Positions 57,178 through 64,000 of a DNA stretch of 64,000 bases are shown here, one piece after another (within the stretch, counting starts at the first letter, position 1; each line of letters starts with the position of its first letter). A program made the position numbers and the translations under genes. The notes beneath the pieces are model-generated. The model was not told the origin of the DNA. It ran no database searches and saw only the letters and a program-made list of their open reading frames with translations. This DNA is from Dyella sp. AtDHG13. Lineage in GTDB: Bacteria > Pseudomonadota > Gammaproteobacteria > Xanthomonadales > Rhodanobacteraceae. The stretch is from the NCBI RefSeq assembly GCF_003201105.1, contig NZ_QICJ01000017.1:1-64000 (forward strand), in the 5' to 3' direction.

Positions 57178-57747
57178 TTAAACCTGTTTGTAGCGGAAAC
57201 AACTCACGGTGTGATCGTTCACCATCCCCGTGGCCTGCATGAAGGCATAGCAGATGGTAGTGCCGACGAAGCGGAAGCCGCGCTTCTTCAGATCCTTGCT
57301 CATGCGGTCGGATACCGGCGTGCTGGCAGGCACGTCGCCTTGTCCCGTCCAGCGGTTGCGGATCGGCTTGCCATCGACGAACGACCACAGGTAGCGGTCG
57401 AGGCTGCCGAGTTCGTCGATCACCTTGAGCGACGCGATGGCGTTGTCGCGCGTGGCGTAGACCTTCAGGCGGTTGCGCACGATGCCCGGATCGAGCAGGG
57501 CTTTTTCCAGCTCGCGGTCTTTCATCGCGGCGACGCGGGCGATGTCGAAGCCATGGAATACGCGCCGGTAGTGGTCGCGCTTGAGCAGGATGGTGCGCCA
57601 TGACAGGCCCGCCTGCGCGCCTTCCAGGCACAGGAACTCGAACAGCATCCGGTCGTCATGCAGCGGCGAGCCCCACTCGGTGTCGTGGTAGTCGTGCATG
57701 TCCTCGCTGTTGCCCCAGGGGCAGCGCTGTCTTGTCTTTGTCGCCAT
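57178..57747 (-). CDS. tag: DNA-3-methyladenine glycosylase I
   Basis: This 189-residue base-excision repair enzyme removes 3-methyladenine from DNA. The zinc ligands are Cys9, His21, His179 and Cys183, arranged as in E. coli Tag. RCPWGNSEDMHDYHDTEWG, FEFLCLEGAQAGLSWRTILLKRDHYRRVF and VGTTICYAFMQATGMVNDHTVSCF are family signatures. The start ATG follows closely on the small membrane gene upstream (3 bases), suggesting cotranscription. Confidence 0.94.
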   Translation of the reverse strand: MATKTRQRCPWGNSEDMHDYHDTEWGSPLHDDRMLFEFLCLEGAQAGLSWRTILLKRDHYRRVFHGFDIARVAAMKDRELEKALLDPGIVRNRLKVYATRDNAIASLKVIDELGSLDRYLWSFVDGKPIRNRWTGQGDVPASTPVSDRMSKDLKKRGFRFVGTTICYAFMQATGMVNDHTVSCFRYKQV

Positions 57748-57750
57748 GCG

Positions 57751-58107
57751 TCACTCCGCGGCTTCGTCGCCGCGCTCCTTGCGAAAACCGATCACCGCGC
57801 CCGCCGCTGCCGCGACCACCGCAAAGCCATGCCAGGGCGACAAGGTCGCATGCAGCCAGGCCATGCCCACCAGCAGGGCGATGGTGGCCACGGCGAACGT
57901 CCAGCCATGCTCGGGCTTGCGGAACAACAGCACCAGGCTGGCGATCAGCAAGAGCAGCGTGCCCAGCACGGTGGGAACCACTCGCAGCACGGCCACCTCG
58001 CCGGTCGGCACCATCGCCAGCAGCGTCGACAAGGGAAACAGCATGCCGACCACGGCCAGCAGCCCGATGACAGCGACCAGGACGTTCCTTGTGCGCGTTC
58101 CGCTCAT
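57751..58107 (-). CDS. Hypothetical four-helix membrane protein
   Basis: This 118-residue protein was not recognised. It has four hydrophobic helices (about residues 8-28, 38-60, 68-85 and 91-107), short loops, and a charged tail (FRKERGDEAAE). It is the first gene of a two-gene unit with tag. Nothing in it indicates a role in DNA repair. Confidence 0.65.
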   Translation of the reverse strand: MSGTRTRNVLVAVIGLLAVVGMLFPLSTLLAMVPTGEVAVLRVVPTVLGTLLLLIASLVLLFRKPEHGWTFAVATIALLVGMAWLHATLSPWHGFAVVAAAAGAVIGFRKERGDEAAE

Positions 58108-58206
58108 GCGATTCCCCTGTAAGCTCGCGGGAGAACAGCGACGCTATCCCAGCCCCGCGCGCCGGACAAGGGCAAGGCGTCAAACCCTCGGGCCGAATTG
58201 AACGCC

Positions 58207-59103
58207 ATGACTTCCACGCCATCCTCACGCGGCGCCGTGCTGGCCCTGCTCGCGACCATCGTCATCTGGGCTTACAGCTGGGTGGTGATGAAGCAGGTGC
58301 TGCAGCATGCCGGCCCGTTCGACTTCGCCGCGATCCGCTATGTGCTCGGCGCGCTCGTGCTGTTCGGCGCGCTGCTGGCGACGCGGCAATCGCTGCGCCC
58401 GCCACCGCTGTTGTCCACGGTGCTGATCGGCCTGTGCCAGACCACCGCGTTCCAGGGCCTGGGGCAATGGGCACTCGTCAGCGGCGGCGCGGGACACGTC
58501 GCCCTGCTCGCCTACACCATGCCGTTCTGGGCCGTGCTGCTGGCGTGGATGATGCTGGACGAGGGCCTGACCTCGCGGCGCTGGCTCGGCCTTGGGCTGG
58601 CCGCCATCGGCCTGACCTGCATCATCGAACCCTGGCACGGGCTGGGAAACACCCAGAGCACCTTGCTCGCCATCGGCGCCGGCCTCGCCTGGGCGATGGG
58701 CACGGTGTTGAGCAAGCGCGTGTTCCAGCGCCATGCGCCATCCCCGCTGTCACTCACCGCATGGCAGATGCTGTTCGGGGCGCTGGGCCTGGTGCTGGTG
58801 GCGCTGTGCGTGCCGCAACGGCCCATCGAGTGGACCTGGGGCTTCATCGGCGGCCTGGTCTACAGCGTGGTGATCGCCTCCAGCCTCGCCTGGGGCCTGT
58901 GGCTGTTGGTGCTGCATCGACTGCCCACCGCCATCGCCAGCGTCGCCAGCCTCGGCGTGCCCATCGTCAGCGTGCTGCTGGCGTGGGCGATCCTGCACGA
59001 GCAGCCCACGGCCATGGAATTCGTCGGCATCGCCTTCATCCTGGCGGGCCTGATCGCCGTGAGCGGCATCGGCCTACGCGGCGTTCGCGCCGCGGGGCGC
59101 TAA
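58207..59103 (+). CDS. EamA/DMT family transporter
   Basis: This 298-residue inner-membrane protein has ten predicted helices in two EamA repeats. The first begins AVLALLATIVIWAYSWVVMKQVL and contains FAAIRYVLGALVLF; the second includes LLAIGAGLAWAMGTVLSKRVFQ and ends WAILHEQPTAMEFVGIAFILAGLIAVS. Members export amino acids or other metabolites; the substrate cannot be predicted. ATG 58207 was chosen over TTG 58198. No strong ribosome-binding site is seen. Confidence 0.85.
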   Translation: MTSTPSSRGAVLALLATIVIWAYSWVVMKQVLQHAGPFDFAAIRYVLGALVLFGALLATRQSLRPPPLLSTVLIGLCQTTAFQGLGQWALVSGGAGHVALLAYTMPFWAVLLAWMMLDEGLTSRRWLGLGLAAIGLTCIIEPWHGLGNTQSTLLAIGAGLAWAMGTVLSKRVFQRHAPSPLSLTAWQMLFGALGLVLVALCVPQRPIEWTWGFIGGLVYSVVIASSLAWGLWLLVLHRLPTAIASVASLGVPIVSVLLAWAILHEQPTAMEFVGIAFILAGLIAVSGIGLRGVRAAGR

Positions 59104-59137
59104 AATGTCGGGTTCACATCCCGCAGGAGACACCCTC

Positions 59138-59350
59138 ATGAACGTCAAGGACAGCAACGGCGCCGTGCTCGCGGACGGCGATTCGGTACAGGTCATCAAG
59201 GACCTGAAGGTGAAGGGCTCGTCGCAGACGCTCAAGCGCGGCACGGTGTTCAAGTCCATCCGCGTGGATGAGGACAATCCGGAGGAAATCGAGTGCCGGG
59301 ATGGACGCTCGACGCTGGTGTTGAAGACGTGTTTCATCAAGAAGGTTTGA
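59138..59350 (+). CDS. PhnA-type (YjdM-like) small protein
   Basis: This 70-residue protein matches the C-terminal PhnA domain: VKDSNGAVLADGDSVQVIKDLKVKGSSQTLKRGTVFKSIRV ... EIECRDGRSTLVLKTCFIKKV. Full-length PhnA/YjdM proteins also have an N-terminal zinc ribbon, which is missing. The name comes from an E. coli phosphonate operon, but the domain itself has no proven role there. AGGAG lies 8 bases before the ATG. Confidence 0.83.
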   Translation: MNVKDSNGAVLADGDSVQVIKDLKVKGSSQTLKRGTVFKSIRVDEDNPEEIECRDGRSTLVLKTCFIKKV

Positions 59351-59372
59351 TGGCGGCGCAGGAGCCGATATC

Positions 59373-59444
59373 GCCTCACCGCTCCATGCTTTAGCCGTCA
59401 TCCCGGCGCAGGCCGGGATGACGGTTCTTTTGAGGCGGTGAGGC
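59373..59444. terminator. Nested inverted repeat with terminator-like core
   Basis: The inner hairpin (CCGTCATCCCGGC, loop GCAG, GCCGGGATGACGG; 59395-59424) is followed by TTCTTTT. It is enclosed by an outer pair GCCTCACCGC (59373-59382) and GCGGTGAGGC (59435-59444). The core is a family A repeat. It separates the convergent phnA-like and dehydratase genes. Confidence 0.75.
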
Positions 59445-59461
59445 AAGCGTGCCCGCTCACC

Positions 59462-60427
59462 TCACCACGGCAACGCCTCGATATCCACGTTGCCGCCACT
59501 AAGAATCAGCCCCACGCGCTGGCCCTTGAAGCGCTCCGGCCGTTTCAGCACCGCCGCCAGCACCGTGGCGCTTGAGGTCTCCACCACGATCTTCAGCTCG
59601 TTCCACACGAGCTTCATCGCAGCGATCACCTCCGCGTCGCTCACCGTGGTCACCTCGACGCGATGCATGCGCAAGGCATCGAAGTTCGTCTCGCCGATCA
59701 GCGTGCGCAGGCCGTCGCAGATGGTGTCCGGCACGAACGGCCCCACCCGCGCACCGACCGCCAGCGAGCGCGCGGCATCGTCGGCGCCCATGGGTTCGGC
59801 GCCGTGGATCTGCACGGTGGGCGCCACGCCGTGGGCCGCGATGCAGGTGCCGGCGATCAGGCCGCCGCCGCCGATCGGCGTCACCACGATATCCACGCCG
59901 CCGGTCTGTTCGAGCAGTTCCAGCACCGCCGTGCCCTGCCCCGCCATCACGCGGGTGTCGGAGAACGGATGCACCAGTTCGGCGCCCGTCGTGCGCTGCA
60001 CTTCGTCGGCCTTGGCTTCACGCGCCGCCTGCGTGGCTTCGCAGCGATGCAGGATGGCGCCCGCGCGTTCGATGGCCTGCAACTTGGTGCGTACGGCGCC
60101 TTCGGGCACGACCACGTGCGCGGGGATGCCACGCGTGGCCGCCGCCATTGCCAGCGCGTTGCCGTGGTTGCCGGAGGAATGGGTGACCACGCCGCGCGCG
60201 GCCTGTTCATCGTCCATGGACCACACGGCGTTGCAGGCGCCGCGGAACTTGAACGCGCCGCCACGCTGCAGGTTCTCGCACTTGAAGTGGAGATCCGCGC
60301 CGGTCAGCGCATTCAGCACGGCGCTGCGCAGCACCGGCGTCACCACGGCGTAGGGCGCGATGCGCGCGGTGGCCTCCTGCACCTGCGCAAACGTCGGCAG
60401 GGCGGCACGATTCACGGAGGCGCTCAT
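59462..60427 (-). CDS. Threonine/serine dehydratase or serine racemase-like PLP enzyme
   Basis: This 321-residue fold-type II PLP protein has Lys60 in GGAFKFRGACNAVWSM, SSGNHGNALAMAAATRGIPAHVVVP and IGGGGLIAGTCIAA. There is no ACT domain, so it is the catabolic, serine-racemase-like kind rather than a second IlvA. It may deaminate L-serine or L-threonine or racemise serine. The start overlaps the galM stop by four bases. Confidence 0.82.
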   Translation of the reverse strand: MSASVNRAALPTFAQVQEATARIAPYAVVTPVLRSAVLNALTGADLHFKCENLQRGGAFKFRGACNAVWSMDDEQAARGVVTHSSGNHGNALAMAAATRGIPAHVVVPEGAVRTKLQAIERAGAILHRCEATQAAREAKADEVQRTTGAELVHPFSDTRVMAGQGTAVLELLEQTGGVDIVVTPIGGGGLIAGTCIAAHGVAPTVQIHGAEPMGADDAARSLAVGARVGPFVPDTICDGLRTLIGETNFDALRMHRVEVTTVSDAEVIAAMKLVWNELKIVVETSSATVLAAVLKRPERFKGQRVGLILSGGNVDIEALPW

Positions 60428-61428
60428 GGACCTTCGATCTCCACGCCACAGGCAAAACGGCGCTCGGCGCCGGGTTCGAGGCGGATGGCATCCGCGCAAT
60501 CGGGACGATTGAAGGCATCCGCCCAGCTTTCCATCGGCTCCAGCGCCACCGAGCGTCGTATGTCGCGCGTCACCGTGTCGGCGGTGAAGGCGAGCATGAC
60601 GCCGGAGGGCTGCCATACGGCGATGGCGAGGCCGCTTTCCGGATCGCGCAGGCGCGTGCGCGCACGGCCGTCCACATCGCAGCGCAGGTCGGCAAAGGCA
60701 TGGTTGAGTTCACGCTCGCCAATTTTCTGCAGCTGGCGGAAGTCGAGTTCGGGGCGTCCGGACAGCGGTGCGAGCGCGCCCTCACCCGCAATGGGAATGA
60801 AATCCTCGCCGGTGCGCACCACGCTGTCGGCGGGAATCTGCAGCTCCCAGCCTTCGATGGGCTGGTCCGACAGCTTGAAGTAGGGATGCCAGCCGAAGAA
60901 GCACGGCGCGGCGTGCTCGCCCACGTTGCGCATCACCGCCTCGACGGTCAGGCCCGCGGCGTCGAGCGTGTAATTCACCGTCAGGTCGATGGCGAATGGG
61001 TAGCCGGGATGCGCGCCGGGCCGGATCGCCTGCGTGGCGAAACTGGCCCGTGCGCCCTGCGCGTCCGCTTCCAGCGCGGCAACCTGGAAATCGACGCCAC
61101 GCACGAAGCCATGCCGCGCCGCGCGCGAATCGCCGGTGACGCCGGGCTGCAGATCGTACGGTTCGCCGTCGAACACGTAGCGCGCGTCGGCGATGCGGTT
61201 GGCGAACGGCACCATGATCGCGAAGCGGGAACTGGGCCGGGTATCGAGCTCGCCCGCGTCGCGGTAGCCGTCGGCGATGTTCCACGCCCCGTGCAGCGAG
61301 GGCACCTCGAAGCTCAGCAAGGTCGCGCCGCGGCGCGCGATGCGAACGCGGCGCCCCCTGGCGGCATCGCTCAGCACCACGATGCCGTGGTCGCCGACCT
61401 GTCCGCGTTCCGCAAGATACTCCGCCAT
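60424..61428 (-). CDS. galM: Aldose 1-epimerase family protein
   Basis: This 334-residue protein has the galactose-mutarotase fold: FAIMVPFANRIADARYVFDG, RHGFVRGVDFQV with the catalytic histidine, and FFGWHPYFKLSD with a second histidine. The C-terminal LEPMESWADAFNRPDCADAIRLEPGAERRFACGVEIEG is typical of the family. Substrate is probably a hexose or hexose-6-phosphate. It overlaps the dehydratase gene, with which it shares a transcript, and diverges from pepN. Confidence 0.85.
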   Translation of the reverse strand: MAEYLAERGQVGDHGIVVLSDAARGRRVRIARRGATLLSFEVPSLHGAWNIADGYRDAGELDTRPSSRFAIMVPFANRIADARYVFDGEPYDLQPGVTGDSRAARHGFVRGVDFQVAALEADAQGARASFATQAIRPGAHPGYPFAIDLTVNYTLDAAGLTVEAVMRNVGEHAAPCFFGWHPYFKLSDQPIEGWELQIPADSVVRTGEDFIPIAGEGALAPLSGRPELDFRQLQKIGERELNHAFADLRCDVDGRARTRLRDPESGLAIAVWQPSGVMLAFTADTVTRDIRRSVALEPMESWADAFNRPDCADAIRLEPGAERRFACGVEIEGP

Positions 61429-61507
61429 GCGCTTGTCCTTGTCCTGCCGGGAAAGAACCGCATGTTAGCCTGAGTCTTCTTTTGCTTCCGCAGTTCTGGC
61501 CCGCCCC

Positions 61508-64000
61508 ATGACCCAACGCAACGACACGTCCTCTCCCCTGATCCGGCTCAGCGACTACCGCGCGCCCGCCTGGCGCGTGGCCCAGGTGGATCTGGCCTTC
61601 GATCTGGGCATCGACAGCAGCGAGGTCACCGCGCGGCTGCAGCTGCAGCGCGATCCCGCGCAGCAGGCGCCGCTGCGGCTGGATGGCGAAGGCCTGGAGC
61701 TGCTCTCGATCGCGCTGGACGGCCAGCCGCTTCCCGCCACCGCGTGGCGTTATGCGGATCAGGTGCTGGAAGTGGATGGCGCGCGCGACGGCAGCGTGCT
61801 GGAAACGCGTGTGCGCGTGCGTCCGGCCGCCAATACCGCGCTGGAGGGCCTGTACCTGTCCGGTTCGCGCGAGGCGGGCTTTCTGCTGACGCAGTGCGAG
61901 GCGGAGGGCTTCCGCCACATCACCTTCTTTCCGGATCGACCGGACGTGCTCGCCAGCTACACGGTGACGCTGCGCGCCGACCGCGAGCGGTTCCCGGTGC
62001 TGCTGGCCGGCGGCAATCCCGATGGCAGCGGCGAGCTGGATGGCGGCCGCCACTGGGCTCGCTTTGTCGACCCGCATCCCAAGCCGAGTTACCTGTTCGC
62101 ACTGGTGGCCGGACGCCTGCAGAAGATCGAGCGCGACTACGTCACCGGCAGCGGGCGCAAGGTGCGGTTGGTGATCTGGGCCGAAGCCGACGCCATCGAC
62201 CGTTGCGCCTACGCGATGGATGCGCTGGAGCGCTCCATGCGCTGGGACGAGCAGACCTACGGGCGCGAGTACGACCTGGACGTGTTCCACGTGGTCGCCA
62301 CGCACGATTTCAACATGGGTGCGATGGAGAACAAGGGCCTCAACATCTTCAACGCGAAGTATCTGCTGGCCGATCCCGATTCGAGCACGGACGACGAATA
62401 CCGTGCCGTGGAAGCGGTGGTGGCGCACGAGTATTTCCACAACTGGAGCGGCAACCGCGTGACCTGCCGCGACTGGTTCCAGTTGTCGCTGAAAGAGGGC
62501 CTCACCGTTTTCCGCGAGCAGCAGTTTTCGGCGGACATGAACTCCGCGCCGCTCAAGCGCATCGAAGATGTGGCCCTGCTGCGCCGCGCGCAGTTCCCGG
62601 AAGACGCCGGTCCGCTGGCGCATCCGGTGCGGCCCGCGCAGTACAGCGAGATCAACAATTTCTACACCGCCACCGTCTACGAGAAGGGTTCGGAACTGGT
62701 GCGCATGGTGGCGGGTCGACTCGGACGCGACGGTTTTCGCCGCGGCATGGACCTGTATTTCTCGCGCTACGACGGCCGCGCGGCCACGCTGGAGGATTTC
62801 CTCGGCGCGCTGGGCGAAGCCAACGGCATCGACCTCACGCCGTATCTTGCGTGGTATGCGCAGGCCGGCACGCCGCGCCTGAGCGCGCGCGGTCGCCATG
62901 ACGCCGCGCAACGCACCTACACGCTCACGCTGTCCCAGCACACCGCGCCCACGCCCAACCAGCCGACCAAGCACGCGCTGCCGATCCCGGTGAAGCTCGC
63001 GCTGTTCGATCGCAGCGGCCGCATGCTGCCGCTGAACTTGGCGAATGTGCCCAGCGATGCATCCGGCGAGGCGGAACGCGTGGTGGTGCTGGACCAGGCG
63101 GAACAGTCGTTCGTGTTCCACAACGTGGACAGCGCACCGGTGCCGTCGTTGCTGCGTGGGTTTTCCGCGCCGGTGATCCTGGAGTGCAACTATTCGCCCG
63201 ACGAACTGGCGCTGCTGCTGCGTCATGACGTGGATGGCTTCAACCGCTGGGAAGCCGGCCAGCAGCTGGCCGCGCGCGCGTTCGACAATCTGCGCGACGG
63301 CGATACCACCGAGGCGCTGGACGCCTGGTGCCAGGCCCTGGCGGCGCTGTTCGGCGACGCGGCCATCGACGATGCGCTGCTGGCGGATCTGCTCACGCCG
63401 CCGGGCGAGATCGAACTGGCCGAGCGCGAGCGCGTGGTGGATCCCTCGCATGTGCATGCGCTGCGCCTGAAACTGCAGGAGCATCTTGCGCTGCGCATCG
63501 GGCGCGAAACGTTGCAGCAGCGCTACGACGCGCTGGCGGCGCATACCAACCGTGAACTCGACGCCTCCAGCCAGGCGCGTCGCCGCTTGAAGCGGCGCGT
63601 GCTGGACCTGATTGTGAGCATCGACCCGTGGGGCGCGCACACGCTCGCCACCCTGCAATACGACAACGCACCGAGCATGACCGACCGCCTCGCGGCGCTG
63701 TCGGTGCTGGTGCGGGGCAACGCGCCGCAGGCGCACGCCGCGCTGCTGCACTTCCGCGAGCGCTATGCCGACAATCCGCTGGCGATGGACAAGTGGTTCT
63801 CGGTGCAGACGCAACTGCCGGCGGAGGCCGTGCTTGAGCGCGTGCAGGTGCTGGAACAGGACAGCGCCTTCACGCTCAAGAATCCCAATCGCGTCAACGC
63901 ACTGCTCGGTGCGTGGGCACGCGGCAACCCGGACGGCTTCCATCGCGCGGATGGCAGCGGCTATCGCCTGCTGGCCGAGCGCTTGAAGCAACTGGATGCG
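61508..64000 (+). CDS. pepN: Aminopeptidase N (incomplete at the window edge)
   Basis: The first 831 residues of a cytosolic M1 metallo-aminopeptidase are present; the family is about 870-890 residues, so the C-terminal end lies beyond the window. The exopeptidase motif is GAMEN (271-275), zinc ligands are HEYFH (307-311) and Glu330 in SLKEG, and YEKGSELVRMV supplies the catalytic tyrosine region. A long helical C-terminal domain follows. The ATG at 61508 gives the typical opening IRLSDYRAPAWRVAQVDLAFDL. It is divergent from galM. Confidence 0.94.
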   Translation, partial: MTQRNDTSSPLIRLSDYRAPAWRVAQVDLAFDLGIDSSEVTARLQLQRDPAQQAPLRLDGEGLELLSIALDGQPLPATAWRYADQVLEVDGARDGSVLETRVRVRPAANTALEGLYLSGSREAGFLLTQCEAEGFRHITFFPDRPDVLASYTVTLRADRERFPVLLAGGNPDGSGELDGGRHWARFVDPHPKPSYLFALVAGRLQKIERDYVTGSGRKVRLVIWAEADAIDRCAYAMDALERSMRWDEQTYGREYDLDVFHVVATHDFNMGAMENKGLNIFNAKYLLADPDSSTDDEYRAVEAVVAHEYFHNWSGNRVTCRDWFQLSLKEGLTVFREQQFSADMNSAPLKRIEDVALLRRAQFPEDAGPLAHPVRPAQYSEINNFYTATVYEKGSELVRMVAGRLGRDGFRRGMDLYFSRYDGRAATLEDFLGALGEANGIDLTPYLAWYAQAGTPRLSARGRHDAAQRTYTLTLSQHTAPTPNQPTKHALPIPVKLALFDRSGRMLPLNLANVPSDASGEAERVVVLDQAEQSFVFHNVDSAPVPSLLRGFSAPVILECNYSPDELALLLRHDVDGFNRWEAGQQLAARAFDNLRDGDTTEALDAWCQALAALFGDAAIDDALLADLLTPPGEIELAERERVVDPSHVHALRLKLQEHLALRIGRETLQQRYDALAAHTNRELDASSQARRRLKRRVLDLIVSIDPWGAHTLATLQYDNAPSMTDRLAALSVLVRGNAPQAHAALLHFRERYADNPLAMDKWFSVQTQLPAEAVLERVQVLEQDSAFTLKNPNRVNALLGAWARGNPDGFHRADGSGYRLLAERLKQLDA

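Noticed and set aside
60782-63991. 1069-residue open frame on the minus strand opposite pepN
   Set aside because: Composition is rich in Arg, Gln, His and Ala with no motifs, and the plus strand carries a complete M1 aminopeptidase. It is an artefact of high GC.

Overview
The window is GC-rich chromosomal DNA of a gammaproteobacterium, most likely of the Xanthomonadales and closest in style to Rhodanobacteraceae such as Dyella, Luteibacter or Rhodanobacter. This rests on the NagP/LacI/NagB-II/NagA arrangement, the Oar-like TonB receptors under LacI control, the compact leu-ilv and bio clusters, and abundant short palindromic repeats between genes. The genus is an inference. No rRNA, tRNA, CRISPR array, insertion sequence or prophage was recognised.

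Layout. 1-1115: the tail of an unknown gene, an orphan PAAR protein, and a control region with an 18-bp palindrome. 1116-5786: an N-acetylglucosamine operon (nagP, a LacI regulator, nagB-II, nagA). 6057-9957: an LTA-synthase-like membrane sulfatase and a lipoprotein CpdB, divergently transcribed. 10460-14255: a threonine operon (leader, hom, thrB, thrC). 14501-25804: a glycan locus with a GH1 beta-glucosidase, a complete sugar ABC transporter, a GH144-type glucanase, a TonB receptor and its LacI regulator; beta-1,2-glucan is the suggested substrate. 26030-28185: an esterase, a YecD-like hydrolase and a divergent TetR regulator. 28292-41516: a ten-gene branched-chain amino acid cluster (leader, leuA, ilvE, leuC, leuD, leuB, ilvD, ilvC, ilvG, ilvM, ilvA). 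41675-51076: a WG-repeat/DUF2167 fusion, ubiA, an ECF42-type sigma factor with its DGPF and VOC partners, and several small proteins. 51077-57087: a frameshifted comF, a TM2-like protein, and a biotin cluster (bioB, bioF, trhO, bioH, bioC). 57178-64000: tag, transporters, a PhnA-like protein, a threonine/serine dehydratase, galM and a truncated pepN.

How it fits together. The thr and ilv-leu genes form one metabolic chain: homoserine is made into threonine, IlvA deaminates threonine to 2-oxobutyrate, and the Ilv and Leu enzymes finish isoleucine, valine and leucine. Both operons begin with nearly the same promoter and leader start. The leu leader is intact: a 45-residue Leu-rich peptide followed by a textbook terminator. 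The thr leader looks like a classical ThrL whose frame is broken by one missing C in its ACC run. The glycan locus appears to be one regulon, because three TGTAAACG-type palindromes lie by the beta-glucosidase, at the start of the TonB receptor gene and upstream of the LacI gene.

Two single-base losses (thr leader, comF) could be real mutations or sequencing errors. At least four repeat families punctuate the intergenic regions. In two places they reach into coding sequence and supply protein tails (trhO, and a paired element at the ends of leuA and leuD).
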